DNA of 64,000 nt from Jejudonia soesokkakensis. Lineage in GTDB: Bacteria > Bacteroidota > Bacteroidia > Flavobacteriales > Flavobacteriaceae. The notes below the pieces were generated by a model. That model searched no databases. It saw only the letters and a list, made by a program, of their open reading frames with translations, and had not been told where the DNA came from. Location of the stretch: the NCBI RefSeq assembly GCF_042664795.1, contig NZ_JBHTBN010000003.1:1-64000 (forward strand). The letters run 5' to 3'. Every line of letters starts with the position of its first letter. Position 1 is the stretch's first letter. Shown piece by piece: positions 1 to 9,565 of this stretch. A program made the position numbers and the translations under genes.

Positions 1-3000
1 TTACATTGTCAATCACTAAGAGTCCAGCCGTAGTACCTGAGTTTTGCTCAATACCACCTCCTGCTCTGTTGGCAGTATTCTCGTCAATATCACTATCGGT
101 AACCGTAAGAGTTCCTCCGTCATTGAAGATCCCTCCACCAGAACCTGCAGCACCATCGGCTACGTTGTCTGAGATATCGGCTCCTGTAACAGTAAGAGTT
201 CCTCCCGCGTTGAAAATACCTCCACCACCTTGTGTCGCATCGGCGCCACTAGCAGTATTGTCCATTATAGATGTTCCTGTTACACTCATGCTACCTGTTC
301 CATTCCATAGTCCACCACCTTCAGCGGCAGCTATATTATTAGTTACATTACCACCAGTAATTGTACTGTCTCCAGGACCCGTTATATGCAATCCTCCTCC
401 ATTTCCTGGAGCAGCTCCTGTTTCATTGTTGCTTAAGATAACATCTGTAAGGTTTGTTGTTGCATCTCCGTTCACTTCAATACCTCCACCGGCTCTATTC
501 GCCGTGTTGTTGGTTACGGTTGTTCCAATTAAGGTAACTGTGCCCGCAGCATTCAAGATACCACCACCAGAACCAGAAGCTCCAGCTGTTGCTGTGTTAC
601 TGTCTATCAAGGTTGCACCACTTGCCTCAACAATTCCGCCTTCATTATAGATTCCTCCACCCCCTGCAGCACCAGCATCATCTCCGTTTGCAGCGTTGTT
701 TGTGATTGTTGCATCTATCAAGGTCATTGTTCCTGAACCGTTCCACAGTCCACCACCTTCATTGACAGCGATATTACTGTCTACAGTTCCTCCTGTAACG
801 TTCGTGTTTCCAGGACCTGTAACATGAAGTCCACCACCATTTCCTGGTGCAGCTCCTGTTTCATTGTTGCTTAAGATAACATCTGTAAGGNNNNNNNNNN
901 NNNNNNNNNNNNNNNNNNNNNNNNNNNNNNNNNNNNNNNNNNNNNNNNNNNNNNNNNNNNNNNNNNNNNNNNNNNNNNNNNNNNNNAAGGTTTGTAGTTG
1001 CTGCTCCGTTTACTTCAATACCTCCACCGGCTCTATTCGCCGTGTTGTTGGTTACGGTTGTTCCAATTAAGGTAACTGTGCCCGCAGCATTCAAGATACC
1101 ACCACCAGAACCAGAAGCTCCAGCTGTTGCTGTATTACTGTCTATCAAGGTTGCACCACTTGCCTCAACAATTCCGCCTTCATTATAGATTCCACCACCT
1201 CCTGCAGCACCAGCATCATCTCCGTTTGCAGCGTTGTTTGTGATTGTTGCATCTATCAAAGTCATTGTTCCTGAACCGTTCCACAGTCCACCACCTTCAT
1301 TGGCAGCGATATTACTGTCTACAGTTCCTCCTGTAACGTTCGTGTTTCCAGGACCTGTAACATGAAGTCCACCACCATTTCCTGGTGCAGCTCCTGTTTC
1401 ATTGTTGCTTAAGATAACATCTGTAAGGTTTGTAGTTGCTGCTCCGTTTACTTCAATACCTCCACCGGCTCTATTCGCCGTGTTGTTGGTTACGGTTGTT
1501 CCAATTAAGGTAACTGTGCCCGCAGCATTCAAGATACCACCACCAGAACCAGCAGTTCCGTTAGCTATATTTGAATCAACTTGAGTATCAGCATCCGCGT
1601 TTAAGGTTCCTCCATCATTGTAGATACCTCCACCACCGTTATCGGCAGCGTCACCGCTTGCTGTATTATTGGTTACGGGAACGCCGATCAATTCCATCGT
1701 TCCACCACCATTCCATAGTCCACCACCTTCGGAAGCGGCTACGTTGGTATCTACTGTTCCACCTGTAATAGTAGCATTGGCCGTTCCACCTACGTGAAGA
1801 CCACCGCCATTACCAGGGTTCGCTGGATTTGTACCTGCAAGTGCTACTCCTGTGTCATTTGTATCTAAAGTAACTCCGTCCATGATTAAATCACCTCCGG
1901 CAATTTCTATACCACCACCAGCTCTTACCGCTTGGTTGCCTGTAAGCACAGTTCCTGTTAAGGTAACTGTTCCGTCGGTACTGTGAAGTCCTCCACCAGA
2001 ACCAGCTACACCATTTGCGATATTATTAGTTACTGGGGTTACGTCAACATTTAATGTACCTCCATTATTGAAAATTCCACCACCACCATTGGTTGCGTCG
2101 TCTCCAGTGGCTATGTTGGCATCTATTGTAGATGTCTCAACATTCATCACACCTGTATTATTCCAAAGACCACCACCTTCAACTGCTGTGTTACCGGTAA
2201 TTGTACTATTTAAAAAGGTGGTTGCGCCCGCTCCTGTAATATGGTATCCACCACCGTTACCCGGCGCTGTTCCTCCATTAGCAGTATTTCCTGACAGCGT
2301 AAGGCCGTCAAAAGTAAATGTACCTGTAGCTGAAACTACTTCAATACCACCACCTGCTCTATTGGCAGTATTGTTGGAAATTATAATTCCATCAACTACT
2401 AAGCTACCTTCATTTGTAAGAATTCCTCCACCAGAACCAGCAGTTCCTGTTGCATCATTACTATCAATTAATGAAGAACCATCAACTATTAAGGCTCCGC
2501 CTTCATTGTAAATTCCACCACCACCGTTGGTTGCATCGTTACCCGTCGCTTCATTTCCAGAAACTTCGGTATCAGTTACAGTCATTGCTCCAGCGTTGTT
2601 CCAAAGACCACCACCTTCTACAGCTATATTATCTGTTATTGTACTATTGGTAAAAACAGTATTTCCTGCTCCAGTAATGTGGTATCCGCCACCGTTACCT
2701 GATGCTGTTATGCCGTTTGCAATGTTTGCATCCAAAGTAACGTCATCGAAAGTGAACGTTTCACCAGCAACAGATACTATTTCGATACCTCCACCAGCTC
2801 TAGTAGCTTGGTTTTCGTCAATTAAAACACCGTCAATATTTAATTGACCACCTAAGTTATTAAAAATACCTCCACCTGAACCGGCAGTACCATCTGCTAT
2901 ATTTTGTCTTACAACAGTACCTGGATCTAAGTTTAGTATACCTCCATTATTAAATATACCACCACCACCATTGGCAGCGCCATCACCAGAGGCTGTATTG

Positions 3001-5192
3001 TCTTCTACAAATGAGTCGCCGGCAAAAATGCCGCCAGCTGAAATAACATTCATAGTTCCTCCATTATTCCAAAGCCCTCCACCTTCATTAGCAGCAACAT
3101 TTACCACTACAGAACCACTTATAGTAACGATCGCGGTATTGGCTGTAACGTGAACTCCTCCACCATTTCCTGGGTTAGGTGTCCCGCCCGTCACGGTTCC
3201 ATTCACATCATTAGCAGCTATCAAAAGATCTAATAAATTAGCCGTACCGTCAATAATTTCAATTGCACCACCCGCTCTATTAGCTCCATTACCAGTAATA
3301 AAAGCACCAGTAACATTTAAAGTACCTGCTGTGCTTAAAATTGCCCCACCAGAACCAGAAGTTCCAGTTGCAGCATTACTAAACATTTCCACAAACGGAA
3401 AACCTCCTACTCCACTTTCGACTATAAGAGTTCCCCCATCATTATATATACCTCCACCACCTTGTTCGGGAGCATCTCCCGTAGCGATGTTATTAGTTAT
3501 TGTTGTGTTTCCACCTAAGAAATCACTATTGATAGTCATTATACCTGTTCCATTCCAAAGACCACCACCTTCTACTGCTGTATTTTGATCAACGGTACAG
3601 CTTGTAAATGTAGTAGTTCCTGCCCCACTAATGTGAAATCCACCGCCATTACCAGGAGCAACTCCACCATTTGCAGTATTTCTTAAAAGCGTAAGTCCAT
3701 TAAATGTAAAATTTCCAGATGCAGAAACAACTTCAATACCTCCACCAGCTCTATTGGCTGTGTTGTTTGAAATTGTAATTCCGTCAACTGTCAAGTTTCC
3801 TTCGTTAGAAAAGATACCTCCACCAGAACCTGCTGTTCCCGTTGCAGTATTATTATTTATAAGTGAAGTACCACCAACTGTTAGGTCTCCTCCTTCATTG
3901 TAAATACCACCACCACCATTGTCGCTCATGGCTCCATTAGCTGAGTTTCCAGAAACTTCAGTATCTGAAACGGTCATTTCGCCAGTGTTATTCCAAAGTC
4001 CTCCACCTTCTGAAGCAGCAACATTATTTGTTACTATTCCGCGAATAATAGTTGTGTTTGAAGCTCCTGTAACATGAAGTCCACCACCATTTCCTGGTGC
4101 AGCTCCTAATGCAACCCCTGTGTCATTTAAGTTTAAAGTAACATCTGTCAATGTTAATGTACCACCAGAGATTTCAATACCACCACCTGCGCGGACTGAT
4201 TGATTTCCTCTTAGTACAATACGACTTGCAGGTAATGTTCCATTACTAGTTACTGTAACCGATCCTCCATTACTATGTATACCACCTCCAGAACCAGCGG
4301 CTCCGTTAGCGATGTTGTTTATAATTCGTGTAATTCTGGGTACAATTCCTACTGTTAAATTATTTATCACTACATCACCACCGTTGTTAAAGATACCACC
4401 ACCTCCATTGGCAGATGCAGCTCCACTGGCAATGTTGCCATCAATGTCACAACCCGTTAGTGTCATCGTTCCTGTACCATTCCATAATGCACCACCTTCA
4501 CTTGCGGCTGTATTCCTTAGAAATCTTGCATTAATAGATGAATTAGCAGCACCTGTTATATGTATTGCTCCACCGTTTCCAGGAGGTCCAACAACACTAT
4601 TATCACGTAAAACTGTGAAACCAGTGATAGTTAAATTATCGCTAGATTGAACTTCGATAGCGCCACCTGCTCTATTTGCTGTATTTCCAATAAATGATCC
4701 AGCATTTATACTTAGAGTACCTGTTCCTTGTGTAAAAATGGCTCCTCCACTTCCAGCAGGACCATTTGCAGTATTATTTTGAAACGTACTGCTAGAAATA
4801 TTAAGATTTGTATTGTCAGTAAAAATAGCACCACCATTAGTAGCTGTTCCATTCCTAAAGTTAACTGTCGAAATATTTACAGTACCTGCATTTGTAATGG
4901 TAAAAATATTATCATTATTACCTGCAGCGTTAATATTTGCACCAGTAGCAGTAATACTAACTGATTCTGTAATGGTAATTGTTCCAGTTGTTAGTACTGG
5001 ATTAACAAACAGGTTAATACGAATAATATCTGCTCCAGGGTTCGCATTTGCGTCAAGTACTGCTTGACGAAGCGTATTAGGTCCAGAATCATTCCCACTG
5101 GAAACCGTGTACGTGGTTTGCCCAACCGAAGTTAAGGTCGTTAGTAAAATTGAAACCAGCAACAGCCAATTTCGAGTAGTTTCGTTTTTCAT
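1..5192 (-). CDS. Giant secreted beta-helix repeat adhesin-like protein (3' end outside window; assembly gap inside)
   Basis: The start is the ATG at 5192, followed by a signal peptide that probably ends near T-S-V-G-Q (about residue 25). The next ~35 residues carry the N-x-L-R-Q-A-V-x-D-A-N motif found at the N-terminus of many parallel beta-helix surface proteins. The remainder is a composite repeat of about 146 residues with five sub-repeats of ~29 residues, each marked by a glycine signature: GGGGIYN, GSGGGI, NRAGGGIE, GNGGGLH and EGGGLWN. At least ten GGGGI(Y/F)N rungs are visible. The pattern resembles chlamydial Pmp-like and other right-handed beta-helix proteins, so a surface adhesin or filament role is inferred. 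The C-terminus, where a type IX secretion sorting domain would lie, is outside the window. An N-run at 891-986 shifts the frame; see the gap entry. It is transcribed away from purC with a long leader. Confidence 0.8.
433..1550. repeat. Near-identical 438-base (146-codon) tandem repeats
   Basis: The landmark TTAAGATAACATCTGTAAGG starts at 433, 871 and 1409. The spacing is 438, then 538, which becomes 438 after removing the 100 artefactual bases at the gap. A second landmark, TCTATTCGCCG, at 494, 1032 and 1470 gives the same result. By eye, copies A (433-870) and B (871-1408) differ at only about ten positions. The third copy diverges after about 1550. Such identity suggests recent duplication or ongoing homogenisation. 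Confidence 0.9.
891..986. other. Assembly gap (96 N) inside a tandem repeat
   Basis: The run of 96 N interrupts the repeat gene and puts its reading frame out by one. Both flanks carry AAGG (887-890 and 987-990). Removing the N-run and one AAGG, 100 bases in all, restores the repeat consensus seen at 1409-1440, restores the frame, and gives exactly 438 bases between successive repeat landmarks. The gap is therefore probably a scaffolding artefact or hides a whole number of 438-base units. Confidence 0.95.
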
Positions 5193-5252
5193 AATTTTTT
5201 TTTAGGTTACTATATATTAAATACTTACTAAGGAGAAAACAACGCATAAAAA

Positions 5253-5286
5253 AAGTATTACAAGCTTTGTTGAGCACGTAATACTT
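5253..5286 (-). promoter_or_regulatory. Inverted repeat in the adhesin leader
   Basis: AAGTATTAC (5253-5261) and GTAATACTT (5278-5286) are perfect 9-base inverted copies around a 16-base spacer, about 60 bases upstream of the adhesin ATG. A TATTTTTG -7-like box lies just upstream at 5290-5297. If that box is used, transcription would start inside or beside the repeat, so it would act as an operator or as a partial leader hairpin. The function is unknown. Confidence 0.35.
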
Positions 5287-5513
5287 CGGCAAAAATAAAA
5301 TTGCAATGTAATGTTGTTTTCATTCTCTTTAGTTCGTTAGATTGAACCGCCTATACTAATGGACAGGTAGATTTCAAATAATTTACGTAGAGAAATAGGG
5401 GTTCGGTTTCCGAAATTATGTTAAATAATCTGAAATTCAATTATTTAACATTTTGTTTAGATTTCCAAAAAACTATGAAAAAAACAATCTAAATACCTGC
5501 AAGGCAAGTGAGA

Positions 5514-5549
5514 AAAAACTGAAAACTGTTCAAATTTTATACAGTTTTT
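5514..5549 (-). terminator. Possible weak terminator of purC
   Basis: AAAAACTG (5514-5521) pairs with CAGTTTTT (5542-5549) around a 20-base loop. On the minus strand the hairpin ends in a T-rich run, about 105 bases beyond the purC stop. The stem is AT-rich and the loop long, so this is only a candidate. Confidence 0.25.
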
Positions 5550-5655
5550 CAATTTGCTTTAATAAAAACTTAAAGCTTCGCCAACTTTGAGAAATTAAAA
5601 GTAAAAGAAAACTAAATTTTCAGTCTGTTTCTGAAATTTGATTCGTGCATAGAAA

Positions 5656-6603
5656 CTATTTTAAATAGGTAAGCACATTTTTTTCGATACGCTGGTGTAT
5701 GGCGGAAACATCTGCCTTAACAAATGTTTCCCCCGTGATATTTTCGTAGAGTTCTATATATCTTTCTGAAACAGTTTCGATATAAGCATCACTCATAAAT
5801 GGAACTTTTTGGCCTTCCAGTCCTTGGAAACCTTCAGAAATAAGCCATTGCCGTACAAATTCTTTAGACAATTGCTTTTGTGGCTCGCCCTTCCTTTGTC
5901 GCTCCTCGTACCCTTCGGCATAGAAATACCGAGACGAGTCGGGCGTATGAATTTCATCTATCAAAAGGATTCTTCCGTCTTTTGTCTTTCCGAATTCATA
6001 TTTGGTATCCACTAAGATTAATCCTCGCTTTTCGGCAATTTCAGAACCCCGCTGAAATAATTTTCTGGTATAATCTTCCAACTGAAGGTACTCACTTTCA
6101 GAAACAATACCCCTCTTTATAATATCTTCTCTGGATATATCTTCGTCATGATCACCCATCTCTGCCTTGGTTGCAGGCGTAATTATAGGTTGAGAAAATT
6201 TATCATTTTCTTTCATCCCTTTTGGCATTTCAACGCCAGATAACTTACGCTTCCCAGCTTTGTATTCTCTAGCAGCATGACCACTCATATAGCCTCGAAT
6301 CACCATTTCAACTTTAAAGGGCTCACAAGCAACACCAATAGCAACATTAGGATCTGGAGTTGCTATCAACCAGTTAGGGACCAAGTCTTCAGTAGCCTTC
6401 ATCATTTTTGTAGCAATCTGATTCAGTATTTGCCCTTTGTAAGGAATCCCTTTTGGCATGACAACATCAAAAGCACTTAGCCGATCGGTCGCCACCATTA
6501 AGAGCCTATCATTTTCTAAGGTATAAACTTCGCGAACCTTTCCGTGGTATACACCTAGTTGTCCAGGAAAATTAAAATTGGTCTTTATAATCGTAGTACT
6601 CAT
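5656..6603 (-). CDS. purC: Phosphoribosylaminoimidazole-succinocarboxamide synthase
   Basis: SAICAR synthase joins CAIR and aspartate using ATP in de novo purine synthesis in the cytoplasm. The 315-residue length is that of the longer SAICAR synthases common in Bacteroidota rather than the ~240-residue E. coli type. Visible signatures are the N-terminal G-K-V-R-E-V-Y strand, the A-T-D-R-L-S-A-F-D-V segment near residue 40, and the D-E-I-H-T-P-D-S-S-R-Y motif near residue 220, which is diagnostic for the family. The ATG at 6603 fits the family start. It follows the PhoH gene on the same strand after 29 bases, so the two are probably co-transcribed. Confidence 0.97.
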   Translation of the reverse strand: MSTTIIKTNFNFPGQLGVYHGKVREVYTLENDRLLMVATDRLSAFDVVMPKGIPYKGQILNQIATKMMKATEDLVPNWLIATPDPNVAIGVACEPFKVEMVIRGYMSGHAAREYKAGKRKLSGVEMPKGMKENDKFSQPIITPATKAEMGDHDEDISREDIIKRGIVSESEYLQLEDYTRKLFQRGSEIAEKRGLILVDTKYEFGKTKDGRILLIDEIHTPDSSRYFYAEGYEERQRKGEPQKQLSKEFVRQWLISEGFQGLEGQKVPFMSDAYIETVSERYIELYENITGETFVKADVSAIHQRIEKNVLTYLK

Positions 6604-6632
6604 AGCGATTGAGTCGTTTTATTTCAAAGGAC

Positions 6633-7589
6633 TTAAGAGTCCAGATTCTCAATACTTTTATAGGCAGAAATCACCTCTTTTACTAGGCGGTGACGGATTA
6701 CATCCTTATCATCAAGATAGATCATTCCAACTCCTTTGACATCTTTTAAAACAAGTAATGCTTCTTTTAAGCCTGAAATCACGCGACGTGGTAAGTCAAT
6801 TTGTCCAGGATCTCCAGTGATCATAAACTTCGCATGTTTTCCCATACGTGTTAAAAACATCTTCATTTGCGCATGAGTGGTATTTTGAGCTTCATCTAAA
6901 ATAACAAAGGCATTGTCCAATGTTCTTCCTCTCATAAATGCCATAGGTGCAATCTGTATGACCCCTTTTTCCATATGACTTTCTAGTTTCTCATGTGGAA
7001 TCATATCCCGTAATGCATCATACAATGGCTGCATATAAGGGTCTAATTTTTCTTTTAAATCTCCAGGTAAAAATCCAAGATTTTCTCCTGCTTCTACGGC
7101 TGGACGTGTTAAAATAATTCTTTTGACTTGTTTTTCTTTTAATGCTTTTACTGCAAGCGCAACTCCCGTATAGGTCTTACCAGTTCCTGCAGGTCCTACA
7201 GCAAAAACCATATCATTCTTCTCCATAATTTCCACAAGCTTTCGCTGATTGGCAGTCTGAGCTTTAATTAATTTTCCATTGACTCCATGAACCAGAACTT
7301 CGCCGCTTTTTTCTGAAGTTTGATACTCATCCTTACTTCTGCTCAACAATATGCGTTCAATTGCGTTTTCGTCTATTTTATTGTATTTGGCAAAATGTTC
7401 CAGCAACATCGTAATACGCCGGTCAAACTCTTCTAAGACTTCTTCATCACCGTAGGCTTTTACTTTACTACCCCGAGCAACAATCTTAAGTTTTGGAAAG
7501 TATTTTTTTAATAAATCAATATTTGAATTTTGAAGACCAAAAAAATCTCTTGGGCTTATTTCGGTAAGTTCGATGATGAGTTCGTTCAA
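6633..7589 (-). CDS. phoH: PhoH-family ATPase
   Basis: This is a cytoplasmic PhoH-like P-loop ATPase of 318 residues, a usual length. The family is linked to RNA metabolism and, in E. coli, to phosphate starvation; its exact role here is unknown. Walker A is G-P-A-G-T-G-K-T (about residue 137) and Walker B is V-I-L-D-E-A-Q-N, followed by the family-typical M-K-M-F-L-T-R-M-G and T-G-D-P-G-Q-I-D-L-P motifs. The N-terminal ~110 residues form the KH-like region of long PhoH proteins. The start is TTG at 7589; no in-frame ATG was seen upstream. It lies 29 bases upstream of purC and is divergent from the SAM hydrolase gene. Confidence 0.93.
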   Translation of the reverse strand: MNELIIELTEISPRDFFGLQNSNIDLLKKYFPKLKIVARGSKVKAYGDEEVLEEFDRRITMLLEHFAKYNKIDENAIERILLSRSKDEYQTSEKSGEVLVHGVNGKLIKAQTANQRKLVEIMEKNDMVFAVGPAGTGKTYTGVALAVKALKEKQVKRIILTRPAVEAGENLGFLPGDLKEKLDPYMQPLYDALRDMIPHEKLESHMEKGVIQIAPMAFMRGRTLDNAFVILDEAQNTTHAQMKMFLTRMGKHAKFMITGDPGQIDLPRRVISGLKEALLVLKDVKGVGMIYLDDKDVIRHRLVKEVISAYKSIENLDS

Positions 7590-7643
7590 AAGCGAGTTGT
7601 TTATAAGATTTTATACTATGTGTAAATATAGTTTTTACTATTA

Positions 7644-7677
7644 CAAAACTAGCTTATTTTTGTAGGAGTTATTTCAA
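7644..7677 (-). promoter_or_regulatory. Predicted promoter for phoH-purC
   Basis: Read on the minus strand, TAGTTTTG (7644-7651) matches the Bacteroidetes -7 consensus TAnnTTTG. A TTG (7675-7677) lies 23 bases further upstream as a possible -33 element. The divergent gene's box lies only a few bases away. Confidence 0.45.
7655..7662 (+). promoter_or_regulatory. Predicted -7 box for the SAM hydrolase gene
   Basis: TATTTTTG matches TAnnTTTG and lies 35 bases before the ATG at 7698. No clear TTG -33 element is present at the expected distance, so confidence is moderate. Confidence 0.4.
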
Positions 7678-7697
7678 CAAAATATCAACAATTCGCT

Positions 7698-8528
7698 ATG
7701 CCCATTATTACGTTGACGACCGATTTTGGAGAGAAAGATCACTTTGCTGGTGCGGTAAAGGGGGCTATCTATAGCGAGTTAGATACAATTAGAATTGTTG
7801 ATATCTCTCACAGCGTGTCACCATTTCATATTCCTGAGGCAGCCTATATCATTCAGAATGCATACAAAAGTTTTCCACCAGGAACAATTCATATAATTGG
7901 AATCGACAGTGAACTAAATCCTGAGAATAAACACATTGCAGTCTATCTGGACGGTCATTATTTTGTCTGTGCAAATAATGGCATCATCTCTATGCTTGCC
8001 AGCGAGATTAAACCTGAAAAAATCGTTGAAATAAATATCCATGATAGAATCATTACTAACTTCCCTGTATTGGATGTTTTTGTTCAAGTTGCCTGTCATA
8101 TCGCAAGGGGCGGTACACTTGAAGTAATAGGAAAAGAAATCAATGAAATCAAAGAACTTACTGGTATCAAACCAGTAGTAAATCAAAAAGGAAATCAGAT
8201 TATTGGAAATGTAATTTATATTGACAACTACGGAAATGTAATTAGTAATATCACCAAATCATTATTTGAAGATATAGGAAAAGGGAGAGATTTTAAAATT
8301 GCTGTTCGCACTACAAGTTTTACGAAGGTGTATACACATTATAGCGAAGCAATCAATTTTGAAACTCCTGTAGAAAAAAGAGAGGAAGACGGAAAAAAAC
8401 TGGCACTTTGGAACTCATCCAATTATCTCGAAATTGCTATTTATAAAAGTAATCCATCGACAGTGGGAAGTGCCTCGACGCTATTCGGGTTGAATTTTAG
8501 AGATACTATCACTGTAAATTTTGAATAA
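7698..8528 (+). CDS. S-adenosylmethionine hydrolase / hydroxide adenosyltransferase (DUF62 family)
   Basis: Members of this family split SAM into adenosine and methionine using water; relatives are the SAM fluorinases and chlorinases. The N-terminus I-T-L-T-T-D-F-G-x-K-D (residues 4-14) carries the conserved catalytic Asp and the nucleoside-binding strand. D-I-S-H and I-G-I-D-S-E segments follow, then the central F-V-C-A-N-N-G loop and the I-D-N-Y-G-N motif that opens the C-terminal beta-barrel. The length of 276 residues is normal. The next gene begins one base after its stop, so the two are translationally close. The physiological role of SAM hydrolysis in flavobacteria is not established. 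Confidence 0.92.
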   Translation: MPIITLTTDFGEKDHFAGAVKGAIYSELDTIRIVDISHSVSPFHIPEAAYIIQNAYKSFPPGTIHIIGIDSELNPENKHIAVYLDGHYFVCANNGIISMLASEIKPEKIVEINIHDRIITNFPVLDVFVQVACHIARGGTLEVIGKEINEIKELTGIKPVVNQKGNQIIGNVIYIDNYGNVISNITKSLFEDIGKGRDFKIAVRTTSFTKVYTHYSEAINFETPVEKREEDGKKLALWNSSNYLEIAIYKSNPSTVGSASTLFGLNFRDTITVNFE

Positions 8529-8529
8529 T

Positions 8530-8826
8530 ATGTTTACACGCATTGTAAAAATGAAATTTGAACCGAAACACATTCCGCAGTTCTTATATAATTTTGAAGA
8601 AGTAAAGCAAAAAATTAGAAATTTTGAAGGTTGCGAATTTCTTGAATTGTATCGTGATCAAAATGATGATACAATCTTTTTTACCTATAGCCGTTGGAAT
8701 GAAGTATCGTCTTTGGAAAAGTATCGAAATAGCGATCTATTTCGTGGGATCTGGAAAACGACCAAAGCAATGTTTACCGCAAAACCCGAAGCTTGGAGTG
8801 TGGATACTCTAGAGCAATTATCTTAA
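8530..8826 (+). CDS. Antibiotic-biosynthesis-monooxygenase (ABM) domain small protein
   Basis: This 98-residue ferredoxin-like alpha+beta protein has the ABM / dimeric alpha-beta barrel pattern: an N-terminal strand R-I-V-K-M-K-F, a helix, G-C-E-F-L-E-L-Y-R-D, then F-F-T-Y-S-R-W and a C-terminal helix. Such proteins include heme-degrading and quinone monooxygenases and many of unknown substrate, so no reaction is assigned. I choose ATG 8530, one base after the preceding stop, over a TTG at 8521 that would overlap the upstream gene. gldF follows 23 bases downstream, possibly in the same transcript. Confidence 0.8.
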   Translation: MFTRIVKMKFEPKHIPQFLYNFEEVKQKIRNFEGCEFLELYRDQNDDTIFFTYSRWNEVSSLEKYRNSDLFRGIWKTTKAMFTAKPEAWSVDTLEQLS

Positions 8827-8849
8827 TGAAGTAAGCTGATCGAAAGGAA

Positions 8850-9563
8850 ATGACTGCAATCATACGAAAAGAAATTAATAGCTTTTTTTCCAGTACCATA
8901 GGGTATTTGGTCATTGGCTTATTTCTAGTTGTTAATGGTTTGTTCCTATGGGTTTTTCCTGGGGAGTTTAATATTTTAGATGCAGGTTTTGCAGACCTTT
9001 CCTCCTTTTTTGATTTTGCACCATGGATATTATTGTTCTTAATTCCGGCAGTGACCATGAAGGCTTTTAGTGAAGAGCAAAAAACTGGAACATTAGAATT
9101 ATTATTAACAAAACCCATCACTCTACAAAACATCGTTTTAGGTAAGTATTTTGGAGCTGTACTTTTAATTATTTTGGCGATCATTCCTACCGCAACTTAC
9201 ATTATTGCTATTTCAAATTTAGGAGCAACACAAGGTAATTTTGATGTAGGAAGCATTCTTGGTTCCTATATCGGGTTATTGTTCTTAGTCCTCGCCTATA
9301 CAGCAATAGGAATTTTTGCTTCTACCATTTCTCAAAATCAGATAGTAGCATTTATCATTGCTGTTTTTCTATGCTTTTTTGTGTATTACGGGTTTGAGGG
9401 AATTGGAAATCTAGTGTCTCAATTCAATATTGCTCAATTCGGAATGAAAGCTCATTTTAATAGCGTAGCCCGAGGTGTTTTAGACACTCGAGACATTGTA
9501 TATTTTTTAAGCATAGCTGCGATGTTTTTAGCATTTACAGTTTTTAAACTTCGGAAAAAATAA
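8850..9563 (+). CDS. gldF: Gliding-motility ABC transporter permease GldF
   Basis: GldF is the inner-membrane permease that works with GldG and the ATPase GldA (not in this window) and is needed for gliding in Flavobacterium. The 237 residues have about six hydrophobic helices and the ABC-2 permease signature: E-Q-K-T-G-T-L-E-L-L-L-T-K-P near residue 78, followed by a V-L-G-K-Y segment. The opening I-R-K-E-I-N-S-F-F-S-S is typical of GldF. It ends two bases before gldG, which indicates an operon. Its presence suggests, but does not prove, a gliding organism. Confidence 0.92.
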   Translation: MTAIIRKEINSFFSSTIGYLVIGLFLVVNGLFLWVFPGEFNILDAGFADLSSFFDFAPWILLFLIPAVTMKAFSEEQKTGTLELLLTKPITLQNIVLGKYFGAVLLIILAIIPTATYIIAISNLGATQGNFDVGSILGSYIGLLFLVLAYTAIGIFASTISQNQIVAFIIAVFLCFFVYYGFEGIGNLVSQFNIAQFGMKAHFNSVARGVLDTRDIVYFLSIAAMFLAFTVFKLRKK

Positions 9564-9565
9564 TA

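Larger units (their letters stand above)
5193..5655. other. Intergenic region upstream of the adhesin gene
   Basis: This 463-base AT-rich stretch holds no credible gene. It contains a 9-base inverted repeat (5253-5286), a possible minus-strand -7 box TATTTTTG at 5290-5297 without a convincing TTG partner, and a weak hairpin at 5514-5549 that could terminate purC. Nothing else is recognisable. Confidence 0.6.

Noticed and set aside
433..1550. CRISPR-like array
   Set aside because: The repeats are 438 bases, coding and in frame, with no short-repeat and unique-spacer pattern.
6..5067. Several plus-strand proline-rich open frames across the first 5 kb
   Set aside because: They are exact antisense shadows of the glycine- and asparagine-rich repeat gene; their repeat phase follows it and they have no start or promoter signals of their own.
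5089..5292. 67-codon minus-strand frame over the adhesin start
   Set aside because: It overlaps the adhesin signal peptide in another frame and lacks protein-like features.
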